A DNA stretch of 64,000 nucleotides from Amycolatopsis sp. CA-230715 (GTDB lineage Bacteria; Actinomycetota; Actinomycetes; Mycobacteriales; Pseudonocardiaceae), in contig NZ_CP059997.1 of assembly GCF_018736145.1 (NCBI RefSeq), positions 2,913,501-2,977,500 of the forward strand, read 5' to 3'. Position 1 is the stretch's first letter, and each line of letters begins with the position of its first letter. Positions 50,499 through 58,070 of the stretch are shown piece by piece. The notes beneath the pieces were generated by a model. That model saw only the letters and a program-made list of their open reading frames with translations. It had not been told where the DNA came from and did no database searches. Made by a program: the position numbers and the translations under genes.

Positions 50499-50890
50499 AC
50501 GGCGCTGCGGGGCGGGCTCGTCTCCCGCCCCGTCCACGCCGCGCCGACTTCGAGCAGATACGAGGGTTTTCCGGTGATCCCGGCCCCGCCGAGCGCGAAC
50601 GCGACGTGGCAGGACCCTTCGAAGACCATGGCCGACGGCGGGCGGAAGAGGCGTCGCGTTTGGACGAACCGGTGCCCTGCCGCGGCCGTGATGGCCGGGG
50701 CGGCCGAGTCGATTCCGCGCACGAAAACGCCTTCGGTGGCGGCGGCGAGCACGTCGCCGCCTGGCTCGCCGGTGACGAGCAGCGCGCCGTGCAACGACAG
50801 CGCCACGGCGATCACCACTTTGCCGAGCACGGCCGTCGATTCGACGACGGGCTCCTGGGGGAGCGGGAAGTACCGCGGGGCGACCGTCAC
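50432..50890 (-). CDS. Hypothetical protein
   Basis: 152 aa, soluble. Segments LGKVVIAVALSLHGALLVTGEPGGDVLAAATEGVFVRG and HRFVQTRRLFRPPSAMVFEGSCHVAFALGGAGITG have a plausible alpha/beta pattern. No domain recognised. The start is a GTG with no strong ribosome site. The tail-to-tail overlap of 67 bases with the preceding gene lowers confidence. Confidence 0.5.
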   Translation of the reverse strand: MTVAPRYFPLPQEPVVESTAVLGKVVIAVALSLHGALLVTGEPGGDVLAAATEGVFVRGIDSAAPAITAAAGHRFVQTRRLFRPPSAMVFEGSCHVAFALGGAGITGKPSYLLEVGAAWTGRETSPPRSAVQWEEFFGSALSAVGAIVLSQE

Positions 50891-50971
50891 CGTCTTACGG
50901 TACGCGGGAAAAGCCCTTGCGGCACCGTACTTTCGGGCGGCTCTTGGTACCTACCTCGTGCGGTGGGTTCT

Positions 50972-51008
50972 CCCGCACGCCCCGACAGTGACCTTCGGGG
51001 CGTGCGGG
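50972..51008. terminator. 14-bp perfect hairpin downstream of the NPP1 gene
   Basis: CCCGCACGCCCCGA (50972-50985), nine-base loop, TCGGGGCGTGCGGG (50995-51008). It shares the CCCCGA/TCGGGG core and an internal GTGACCTTCGGGG with the interspersed hairpin family. It lies 149 bases beyond the stop of the minus-strand NPP1 gene. A second smaller repeat, GGGCACC/GGTGCCC, is at 51023-51045. The remaining bases of this 266-base gap show no gene. Confidence 0.55.
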
Positions 51009-51156
51009 TCCCCCGCGAACTCGGGCACCAAAAATGTCGGTGCCCCGCGCTAATGTTGAAATCGGGGGGTCCCCGGGGCGAACGAAAGGTCGAGTTCGTA
51101 CGCGGCGAGCCGGGAGCGAAGTCGTCGGGGACGAAAGCGCCCCAGGGCAAGGAATC

Positions 51157-51957
51157 CTAGGCGCGCGCGTCGAACGGGACGCCTTCCGGCTTCGCCTTGT
51201 CCAGGTTCGACTCGAACGCGCTGTCCTTGATACCGAGCGAGGCCTTGCCGAAATCGGCGTTCACGAGCTTGTCCCTGATCCCCGCCGGGAAGTTGTTCCA
51301 GCTCACCAGCGCCGGGTACTGCCACTTGCGGTAGTCGTTCTCCGGCTGCTCGTCCTTGCCCGCGAGCCGGAAGCAGTGGGTGCTCGCCCCGTCCTTGTGG
51401 TACACGATCTTCGCGTGCGTTCCCTCCCAGGCCACCTCGGACGCGGGGTGCGCGGTGTAGCCGCCGTGCGCGGAGGTCGAAACGTACTCCGCCTTGTCGT
51501 CGTGCACCCACACCACGACGTGCTCGATGTCGTGCCGGTGCCCGAACGCGTCGTTCACGCCGTCGAGCGCCTGGTCCTTTTCGAAGTACAGGTCGTAGAG
51601 GTAGGCGCACCAGCCGTTGTCGCACTTGGCGCGCGCGTACGAGTTGGTGTTGTCCAAATCGGACTTGTCGTGGCAGTTCCCGTTCAGCGCGCCGGACGGG
51701 TTCAGCCCGCCGTTCAGCGTCCCATCCGGACCGATCGCCGGCGACGAATAGCAGCCGTCGCCGTCGTAATCGAAGGCCGGTTGCCACTTGCCGTCCGGTT
51801 CCGCGACGCTCGACGGCAGCGCACGGGGCGGATCGGCCCGCGCGACCGCCGGGAACAACCCGACCAGCAGCGCCGCCGCGCCGAGCACGACCGGCCACCG
51901 CTTTCCCTGCCCCGCGGTCGATTTCACCGGAACGCTGTCGGTCGCCTCGATGCTCAT
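51157..51957 (-). CDS. Secreted NPP1/NLP family (necrosis-inducing) protein
   Basis: 266 aa. Signal peptide at about residues 18-42 (KRWPVVLGAAALLVGLFPAVARA, cleavage before DPP). The mature protein has WQPAFDYDGDGCYSSPAIGPDG, NSYARAKCDNGWCAYLYDLYFEKDQ and the hallmark heptapeptide region FGHRHDIEHVVVWV (GHRHDWE in classic members; Ile replaces Trp). NPP1 proteins are metal-dependent cytolysins that bind plant sphingolipids, but actinomycetes also carry non-toxic relatives. ATG at 51957 follows AGGGG at nine bases. Monocistronic, with a hairpin terminator downstream. Confidence 0.9.
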   Translation of the reverse strand: MSIEATDSVPVKSTAGQGKRWPVVLGAAALLVGLFPAVARADPPRALPSSVAEPDGKWQPAFDYDGDGCYSSPAIGPDGTLNGGLNPSGALNGNCHDKSDLDNTNSYARAKCDNGWCAYLYDLYFEKDQALDGVNDAFGHRHDIEHVVVWVHDDKAEYVSTSAHGGYTAHPASEVAWEGTHAKIVYHKDGASTHCFRLAGKDEQPENDYRKWQYPALVSWNNFPAGIRDKLVNADFGKASLGIKDSAFESNLDKAKPEGVPFDARA

Positions 51958-52068
51958 CGCCAGGACCCCTCGGTCGACGGAAAGGAACGGCTTCGACCGT
52001 AACGACCGAAACGCACCCCGTGCCGGATCGAAGGCGCGCGAGGGAGCCGATCGCGCCCGAAGGGGCAA

Positions 52069-53352
52069 CTACCGCGGCACCCGCTCCGCGGGCCAGCGCA
52101 CCTCGGCGACGTCGCCCGGCCGCGGCACCCGCAGGAAGAGGCTGAACACCGCGGGCTGCTTGCTCGACAGTTCGAGCCGCCCGCCGTCCGCTTCCGCCAG
52201 CGCGCGGGCGAGCGCGAGCCCCACGCCCGTCGAACCGCCGCCGGAGAACCCGCGCTCGAACACGTGCGGCGCCAGCTCGTCCGGGACCCCCTGGCCGGTG
52301 TCGCTGACCTCGATCACCACGGTGCCCTCGGCGTCACCGCGGCGGGCGGTGAGCGTGACGGTGCCCGCGCCGTGGTGCAGCGCGTTGTCCAGCAGCACGC
52401 CGACGACCTCGCCCAGCCTGCCCGGCGTCGCGCGCGCCATCAGCCCGTCGGCGACCTTGAGCCGCAGGTTCCTGCCTTCGGCGCGCAGCAGCTGCCGCCA
52501 TTCCTCGCTCATCACGGGCAGGCTCTCGGCGAGCCCGATCGGTTCCGCGCCGACCTCCCGCGCGGCACGCGCCGCCGCCAGCAGTTCGTCGAGCGCCTCC
52601 GCGAGCCGATCCGCTTGCTCCTGCGCGGCTTTCGCCTCTTCGACGGCTTCGGCGTCGGGCAGCATGGTCAGCGATTCCAGCCGCAGCTGCAGCGCGGTGA
52701 GCCTGCTGCGCAGCTGGTGGGACACGTCCCCGACGAGCTGGCGCTCCCGCTGCACGAGCTGCGCCAGCGCGGTCGCCGACGCGTCCAGCGCCTCCGCGAC
52801 CATGTCGAGCTCGCCGACGCCGTACCGCCCCGGATCGGGGCGGAAATCGCCGCCGCCGAGCTTCGCCGCGCGGTCCGCGACGTGCCGCAGCGGCTTCGCC
52901 AGCCTGCGCGCGGTCACCGTGGCCACGATCGTGCCGGTGCCGACGGACAGCACCACCAGCAGGATCACCGCGACCGTCACCTGCGTCTGCCGCGCCCGCA
53001 GCGGCCCGCGCGGCACGGCCAGCTCGACGGTCCCGCCGCTCGCGATCGGCACCACCTGCACGAGTGCGCCGCCGGTCGGGAACACCCCGGCCACCCGGTC
53101 CGGTTTGCCGATCTGGCGCACCGTGAGCGCGCCGTCGTTCGGCACCGCCACCCGCAGCTTCTCCATGTCGACCGGCTCGCGGTTGGCGAGCTGGCTGTCC
53201 ACCGTCGCCGCGATCGGCTGCGCCTGCGACGCGAGGCTTTCACTGGCCAGGTTCTCGACCAGCACCCACGCGGTCACCCCGAGCGGAATGCCCAGCGCGA
53301 CCCCGGTGACCGCGACGGCGAGCAGGATCGCCAGCAGGATTCGACGGCGCAC
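52069..53352 (-). CDS. Sensor histidine kinase (OmpR-system type)
   Basis: 427 aa. Two transmembrane helices (about 5-30 and 127-148) enclose an exported sensor loop. A HAMP linker (RRLAKPLRHVADRAAKLGGGDF), the HisKA helix RERQLVGDVSHQLRSRLTALQLRLESL with the conserved His, an N box (VVGVLLDNALHHG) and G boxes (VSDTGQGVPDE, FSGGGSTGVGLALARALAEADGG) follow. GTG start four bases after the response-regulator stop, so rr-hk form an operon. Signal unknown; the neighbouring NPP1 gene is a possible target. Confidence 0.93.
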   Translation of the reverse strand: MRRRILLAILLAVAVTGVALGIPLGVTAWVLVENLASESLASQAQPIAATVDSQLANREPVDMEKLRVAVPNDGALTVRQIGKPDRVAGVFPTGGALVQVVPIASGGTVELAVPRGPLRARQTQVTVAVILLVVLSVGTGTIVATVTARRLAKPLRHVADRAAKLGGGDFRPDPGRYGVGELDMVAEALDASATALAQLVQRERQLVGDVSHQLRSRLTALQLRLESLTMLPDAEAVEEAKAAQEQADRLAEALDELLAAARAAREVGAEPIGLAESLPVMSEEWRQLLRAEGRNLRLKVADGLMARATPGRLGEVVGVLLDNALHHGAGTVTLTARRGDAEGTVVIEVSDTGQGVPDELAPHVFERGFSGGGSTGVGLALARALAEADGGRLELSSKQPAVFSLFLRVPRPGDVAEVRWPAERVPR

Positions 53353-53356
53353 GGGC

Positions 53357-54049
53357 TCACTCGGTGTTGAAGCGGAAGCCGACGCCGCGGACCGTCGCGA
53401 TGCGCCGCTCCCCGTCGGAGGAATGGACCACCGCGCCCTTGCCGTCGCCCGCGATCGCCAGCTTCCGGCGCAGCCAGGACATGTGCATGTCGAGCGTCTT
53501 CGAGGTCTTCGACTCGAGGTCGTTCCACACCTCGGACAGGATCTCGTCGCGGCTGACGACCTGGCCAGCGCGGCTCATCAGCACCCGCAGCAGCTCGAAC
53601 TCCTTGTTCGCGAGCTGGATCTCGTGGCCGTCGACGGTGACCAGGCGCGCGCCGAGGTCCATCCGCACGCCGCCCGCGTCGAGCACCTCCGGCACCCGCC
53701 TGCGCAGCAGCGCCCTGATCCTGGCCATCAGCTCGGCCAGCCGGAACGGCTTGGCCACGTAGTCGTCGGCACCCGCGTCGAGACCAACCACGAAGTCGAC
53801 CTCGTCGGTGCGCGCGGTGAGCATGAGCACCGGGATCTCGGCGCCGCCCGCGCGCAGGCGGCGGCACACCTCGAGCCCGTCCATCCCGGGCAGGCCGAGA
53901 TCGAGCACCAGCAGATCGACGCGCTGCGCGCCGCTCGCGTCGAGCGCGGCTGGGCCGTCACCCACCACGGTGACCTCGTACCCCTCCCGCTGCAGCGCAC
54001 GCGACAGGGGATCGGCGATGGCCGGATCGTCCTCGGCAAGTAGCACCAT
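53357..54049 (-). CDS. OmpR/PhoB-family response regulator
   Basis: 230 aa. Receiver domain with VLLAEDDPAIADPL, phospho-Asp in DLLVLDLGLPGMDGLEV, MLTARTDEVD and DDYVAKPF; winged-helix DNA-binding domain with LANKEFELLRVLMSRAGQVVSRDEILSEVWNDLESKTSKTLDMHMSWLRRKL. ATG at 54049 is preceded by CAGG. GTG at 54055 (two codons earlier) follows TAAAGT by seven bases and could be a leaderless start. Pairs with the kinase downstream and is divergent from hisN. Confidence 0.94.
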   Translation of the reverse strand: MVLLAEDDPAIADPLSRALQREGYEVTVVGDGPAALDASGAQRVDLLVLDLGLPGMDGLEVCRRLRAGGAEIPVLMLTARTDEVDFVVGLDAGADDYVAKPFRLAELMARIRALLRRRVPEVLDAGGVRMDLGARLVTVDGHEIQLANKEFELLRVLMSRAGQVVSRDEILSEVWNDLESKTSKTLDMHMSWLRRKLAIAGDGKGAVVHSSDGERRIATVRGVGFRFNTE

Positions 54050-54097
54050 GCTCACCTGGTCAACTTTACGACCGAAGGGCGTGAAACCATCGTCACC

Positions 54098-54880
54098 GTG
54101 CCCAGCCACACCGCAGACCTGCGCCTCGCCGCCCGCCTCGCCGACACCGCAGACGCGATCACCACCGCCCGGTTCGGCGCGCTCGACCTCGCCGTCGAGC
54201 GCAAACCCGACCGCACCCCGGTCACCGACGCCGACACGGCCGTCGAAGACGCCGTGCGCGCGCTGCTCGCCGAAGAGCGCCCCGGCGACGGAGTGGCCGG
54301 GGAGGAACGCGGCGGCACGGCGTCCGCGAGCGGCCGCACCTGGGTGCTCGACCCGATCGACGGCACCAAGAACTTCCTGCGCGGAGTACCCGTGTGGGCG
54401 ACCCTCATCGCGCTCGTCTCCGACGGCACCCCGGTCGTCGGCATGATCAGCGCGCCCCTGCTCGGCCGCCGCTGGTGGGCGTCCGAAGGCGAAGGCGCCT
54501 GGGTGCGCGACGCGGCGGGCGAGCACCGCATCTCGGTGTCCGGCGTGAGCGCGCTCGAGGACGCCTACCTGTCCACCACCCACCTCGGTTCGTGGACCGA
54601 GCACCACTCCCGCGAGGCCTACCTCGCCCTCGTCGACGCCTGCTGGGAAAACCGGGCGTTCGGCGACTTCTGGCAGCACTGCCTGGTCGCCGAGGGCGCC
54701 ATCGACCTCGCCGCCGAAGCGATCGTCAACCCGTGGGACGTCGCCGCGGCGCAGGTACTCGTCACCGAAGCGGGCGGGCGGTTCAGCGACCTCACCGGCG
54801 AACCGCGGTATGACGGCGGCAGCGCGCTCTCATCAAACGGGCGGCTCCACTCCGCTGCGCTCGCCCTCTTGTCGCGCTGA
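54098..54880 (+). CDS. hisN: Histidinol-phosphatase (inositol monophosphatase family)
   Basis: 260 aa. IMPase fold with metal-binding motifs KPDRTPVTDADTAVE, EERG, WVLDPIDGTKNFLRGVPVWATLIAL and NPWDVAAAQVLVTEAGGRFSDLTG. Length and sequence closely follow actinobacterial HisN (M. tuberculosis Rv3137, 260 aa), which removes phosphate from histidinol phosphate. An inositol- or fructose-phosphatase role cannot be ruled out. The start GTG lies only about 45 bases from the divergent response regulator. Confidence 0.9.
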   Translation: MPSHTADLRLAARLADTADAITTARFGALDLAVERKPDRTPVTDADTAVEDAVRALLAEERPGDGVAGEERGGTASASGRTWVLDPIDGTKNFLRGVPVWATLIALVSDGTPVVGMISAPLLGRRWWASEGEGAWVRDAAGEHRISVSGVSALEDAYLSTTHLGSWTEHHSREAYLALVDACWENRAFGDFWQHCLVAEGAIDLAAEAIVNPWDVAAAQVLVTEAGGRFSDLTGEPRYDGGSALSSNGRLHSAALALLSR

Positions 54881-55220
54881 TTTCTTTATCGGGCGGCAAA
54901 ATTTGAGCTGCCAGGGCGCGGCTCCCAGCTCGACCCGCCGGTTTGTCGCGGGGTGCGCCCTGCCATCGCAAATTTAGAGGGCCCAGGGGGCCCTGCGCCC
55001 GACTGCACGCTCCCGGCGCGCGGGGCGCACCGGATCGCCGGTGCGGGGCTGGGTTGGGAGTGGCCGCGCCTTCGGCGCGGACCTCGCGGCACTCGGAGGG
55101 TAGGCGGGCGAGTGGGCCTCCCGTAGGCGCGCGAGGCGGGGGCGCCGGGTGCATTTAGCGGGCTAAACGTCGTCAGCAGGCGCGCGGAGTGCATCGGGAC
55201 ACTGGCCTGCAGTTCGCGGG
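54881..55220. repeat. 340-base non-coding region with several inverted repeats
   Basis: No gene is visible. Notable parts are GGGCCC-AG-GGGGCCC near 54978; a GCCGCGCC-TTC-GGCGCGG stem near 55063-55080; a TTTAGC-GG-GCTAAA palindrome near 55154-55167; and an 18-base direct repeat of GCGGGCTAAA(C/T)GTCGT. The repeat copies lie just after that palindrome and at the stop codon of the TetR gene (about 55217). It separates the convergent hisN and TetR genes, so it may act as a bidirectional terminator. The second repeat copy suggests local duplication of the TetR 3' end. Confidence 0.5.
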
Positions 55221-55940
55221 CTAAATGTCGTTGGGGGGCAGTGCGGCGGTGACGCCGTTCAGGAGGCAGGTCAGGCCGAATTCGAACCGGGTGTCGTCGT
55301 CGGGTTCGCCCGATTCCAGGACGCGCCACGCGAAGTGCGGGTACCGACCCGACTCGACGACCTGCCGCACGTACTCCCCCACCGACTGCTGCCATTCCTC
55401 CTCGGTCATGCCGGTGCCGCGCTGCGCTTCCAGCTCGGCCAGCTCCGTCGCGGCCGCGCCCAGCACGTAGGTGTTGACGGCGCTGACCACCAGGTTCGCC
55501 GTGGTCGCGTCGTCGGTGACCGCGGCCACCACGCCGAGCGCGTGATCGGACTGGTCGAGCACGTTCGGCCCGAGCGCGGGACGCCGCGACATCTGCTGCA
55601 CCAGCCACGGGTGCCGCAGCAGCGCGGCCCGCAGCAGCCTGGCGCTCGCGGTGAGCCGCGCGCGCCAGTCCCCCGCCGCCTCGGGCCGCGGCACCTCGCC
55701 GAACACCGCGTCGACCATCAGCTCGATCAGCTCGTCCTTGTTGGTGAGGTGCCGGTACAGCGACGTGGTGCCCGAACCCATCTCGGTGGCGATCCGGCGC
55801 ATCGACAGCGCGTCGATGCCTTCGGCGTCGGCGATCGCGATCGCGGTGCGGACGATCCGCTCCTCGGTGACCGCGGGGCGTCCGCCTCGGTCGCGATCGC
55901 GCATCCAGACGAGTGCGGCGGGCTGGGGTCGAGACGGCAT
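55221..55940 (-). CDS. TetR-family repressor (TetR_C domain)
   Basis: 239 aa. HTH at about residues 22-66 (TEERIVRTAIAIADAEGIDALSMRRIATEMGSGTTSLYRHLTNKDELIELMVDAVFGEV) and a TetR_C-type tetracycline-repressor-like effector domain (WLVQQMSRRPALGPNVLDQSDHALGVV, FEFGLTCLLNGV). ATG at 55940 has no ribosome site but TAGACT (55953-55948) ends seven bases upstream, suggesting leaderless translation. Divergent from an FAD monooxygenase with two operators between; a typical self-regulated repressor-plus-monooxygenase pair acting on an aromatic compound. Confidence 0.93.
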   Translation of the reverse strand: MPSRPQPAALVWMRDRDRGGRPAVTEERIVRTAIAIADAEGIDALSMRRIATEMGSGTTSLYRHLTNKDELIELMVDAVFGEVPRPEAAGDWRARLTASARLLRAALLRHPWLVQQMSRRPALGPNVLDQSDHALGVVAAVTDDATTANLVVSAVNTYVLGAAATELAELEAQRGTGMTEEEWQQSVGEYVRQVVESGRYPHFAWRVLESGEPDDDTRFEFGLTCLLNGVTAALPPNDI

Positions 55941-55959
55941 GACACCCAGTCTAGAAGTT

Positions 55960-55995
55960 GGGTACGGTGTTCCCATAAACGGGCACACTGTTCCC
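55960..55995. promoter_or_regulatory. Two TetR operators spaced 21 bp
   Basis: GGGTACGGTGTTCCC (55960-55974) and GGGCACACTGTTCCC (55981-55995) both fit GGGNAC-N3-GTNCCC, with centres 21 bp apart, two helical turns. They lie inside a larger imperfect dyad from AGTTGGG (55956) to CCCAACT (55999), between the divergent starts at 55940 and 56012. Confidence 0.65.
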
Positions 55996-56011
55996 AACTC
56001 AGGGGGTTCCC

Positions 56012-57517
56012 ATGTCAGACGTCCCGGTCGTGATCGTCGGCGGCGGCACCGTCGGCCTCTCCACCGCGGTGTTCCTCGGCCACCACGGTGTGCGGTCGCT
56101 CGTGCTCGAGCGCCGAAAAGCGCCGTCGGCCCACCCGCGCGCGCTCGGCGTCAGCCCGCGCACGTTCGAGTTCTTCCGCGAGGCGGGCCTGCACGAGGAA
56201 GTCAACGCGGCCACCGTCACCTCCACCGCGCTGTGGAAGGCGAACGCGCGCACGGTCGCCGAAATCGACCACTCCCGGGCACCCGCGCCGTCGACGGCCG
56301 AGTCCGCGGTTTCACCGGAGAACCCGAGGGGCCACTGCCCGCAGGACCGGCTCGACGCCGTGCTCCTGCCCGCGGCGCGCGAGCGCGGCGCGACCGTCGA
56401 GTTCGGCGCCGAGGTGACCGCCGTCGACCAGGACGCCGACGGCGTGACGGTGACGCTCGCGGACGGGCGCGCCATCCGCGCGGCCTACCTCGTCGGCGCC
56501 GACGGGGTGAACACGAAGGTGCGCCACGCGCTCGGGATCGGCACGTCCGGACCGGGCGAGGTGGGCGGCACCACGATGAACATCCTGTTCGCCGCCGATC
56601 TCGTCGGCCACTTCGGCTCGATGCCGACGATGGTGGAGGTCCGGCACCCGGACGCGTCGGGGATGCTGCTCGCGGTCGGCGAAGGCCGGTGGGTGCTGCA
56701 CGTGCCGCTTCCCGACGGGGAAGAGCCGACCGCGGAACGCTGCCTGGCCTGGATCCGCACGGCCATCGGCGCGGACGTGCCGGTCGAGGTCCTCAACGCG
56801 ATGCCGTGGCGGGCGACCATGCGGATGGCGACCGAATTCCGGCGCGGGCGGGCATTCCTGGTCGGCGACGCGGCGCGCGCGATCACGCCGCTCGGCGCGC
56901 TCGGGCTCAACACGGGCGTGGCGGACGCGCACAACCTGGCGTGGAAGCTCGCGATGGTGCTCGCGGGCACCGCGGGCGACGGGCTGCTCGACACCTACCA
57001 CGACGAACGGCACGCGGTCGCCGAACTGGTGACGAGGCAGGCGGAGCTGCGATGGGAAAACCCGCCGCTGCACTGGGATCCCGCCGCGGCGGCCGGGCGC
57101 GCCGCAGTGGGCATGTGGCACCAGCCGATGGTGCTCATGGGCTACCGGTACGACTCGTCGGCCGTGGTGGATCCCGTCACCGTCGTTCCGTCCACAGAGG
57201 ACGTCGCGGTGAGTCTCAACGGCGACGCGGGCTCACGTCTCCCGCACCGCTGGATCGCGCCGGGAAAGTCCACTGTGGACCTGATCGGCCCCGGGTTCGC
57301 GGTGCTGACCGGACCGGGCGGCGAAGCGTGGTGCGAAGCGGCGCGGAAGAACGGGCTGCGGGCGACCAGGCTCGACGCGGACTGGGCGGCCTCGGTCACG
57401 CTCGCGGACGACGGCGCGCTGCTCGTGCGCCCCGACGGGTTCATCGCCTGGCGCACCGAAACCGCGGCCGATCCCGCGCTGCTGGGCAAGATCCTCGCCA
57501 TGGTGACGAGCCGCTGA
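56012..57517 (+). CDS. FAD-dependent aromatic hydroxylase (class A monooxygenase)
   Basis: 501 aa. GxGxxG dinucleotide motif VVIVGGGTVGLSTAVFLGHHGV, followed by LERR, the NADPH/FAD motif YLVGADGVNTKVRHALGI, and GDAARAITPLGALGLNTGVADAHNLAWKLAMVLAG (FAD O3' motif). The C-terminal thioredoxin-like domain (STVDLIGPGFAVLTG) is as in RdmE/PgaE-type polyketide hydroxylases and phenol hydroxylases. ATG at 56012 follows AGGGGG. Probably induced when the TetR ligand, likely its substrate, releases the operators. Could inactivate an antibiotic such as rifamycin or tetracycline (family possibility only). Confidence 0.92.
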   Translation: MSDVPVVIVGGGTVGLSTAVFLGHHGVRSLVLERRKAPSAHPRALGVSPRTFEFFREAGLHEEVNAATVTSTALWKANARTVAEIDHSRAPAPSTAESAVSPENPRGHCPQDRLDAVLLPAARERGATVEFGAEVTAVDQDADGVTVTLADGRAIRAAYLVGADGVNTKVRHALGIGTSGPGEVGGTTMNILFAADLVGHFGSMPTMVEVRHPDASGMLLAVGEGRWVLHVPLPDGEEPTAERCLAWIRTAIGADVPVEVLNAMPWRATMRMATEFRRGRAFLVGDAARAITPLGALGLNTGVADAHNLAWKLAMVLAGTAGDGLLDTYHDERHAVAELVTRQAELRWENPPLHWDPAAAAGRAAVGMWHQPMVLMGYRYDSSAVVDPVTVVPSTEDVAVSLNGDAGSRLPHRWIAPGKSTVDLIGPGFAVLTGPGGEAWCEAARKNGLRATRLDADWAASVTLADDGALLVRPDGFIAWRTETAADPALLGKILAMVTSR

Positions 57518-57600
57518 TTCCCAGACTGCGACTGCCGCAGTGATGCCGGGCGCGGATCGCGGTGGTTGCGCGAGATCAATGACGGGGAGCTTCGTCTGGT

Positions 57601-57776
57601 CCCCGAAGGCCACCTTCGGGGACTCCAGCGCCACTTTCTCGGCCCTGGCGAACGTGCGGGCGGAGCTGTGCGTGCCCCGAAAGTGGCCTTCGGGGCGTTC
57701 AAGTCCCCGAAAGTCACCTTCGGGGGCACGAGGGGTGGATTCGCGGCGTCTGGTTCCCCGAAGGTGGCCTTCGGGG
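57601..57776. repeat. Cluster of four CCCCGAAAG-type hairpin repeats
   Basis: Copies at 57601-57621, 57675-57695, 57705-57725 and 57756-57776 share the 21-base form CCCCGAARGYSRCCTTCGGGG with 7-9 bp arms and a 3-7 base loop; the first is a perfect 9-bp palindrome. They fill the 280-base gap between the convergent monooxygenase and the 90-aa gene. Spurious reading frames here encode PKVAFGA-type repeats and are not genes. Confidence 0.75.
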
Positions 57777-57797
57777 CAGGGGAACCTCCCCCGGTTA

Positions 57798-58070
57798 TCA
57801 GGAGGCGCTGGGGGCGAGGGTCAGGGCACCGCGGGCGACCTGGCTCCACGCGAGCCTGCCGAACAGGTAGTGGCAGGCGACCTGTTCGTTGGTGAACCGC
57901 GCCCAGTCGTACCGGTGCCCCTGTTCGCGCCAGAACACTTCCCACGCCGGCGAACCGTTTTCCTCCGCGCGCAGCACGCACCACGCGTTGTCGGCTTCGG
58001 TGCCCACCGAGATCACCTCGGTCGGCACCCCGATGGTTTCCAGCCAGCGCACGATCGACTCGACGTTCAC
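57798..58070 (-). CDS. Candidate immunity protein of the TNT toxin
   Basis: 90-aa small soluble protein (VESIVRWLETIGVPTEVISVGTEADNAWCVLRAEENGSPAWEVFWREQGHRYDWARFTNEQVACHYLFGRLAWSQVARG). No named family recognised. GTG at 58070 overlaps the toxin stop as GTGA, so it is translationally coupled to the toxin, the usual place for an immunity gene. M. tuberculosis IFT, the known TNT antitoxin, is about twice as long, so this would be a different or shortened immunity type (inference). Confidence 0.7.
   Translation of the reverse strand: MNVESIVRWLETIGVPTEVISVGTEADNAWCVLRAEENGSPAWEVFWREQGHRYDWARFTNEQVACHYLFGRLAWSQVARGALTLAPSAS

Noticed and set aside
57566..57895. Open frames encoding PKVAFGA / PKVTFGA repeats.
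   Set aside because: They are translations of the CCCCGAAAG hairpin repeats, run across the convergent gene end, and lack a plausible start or domain.
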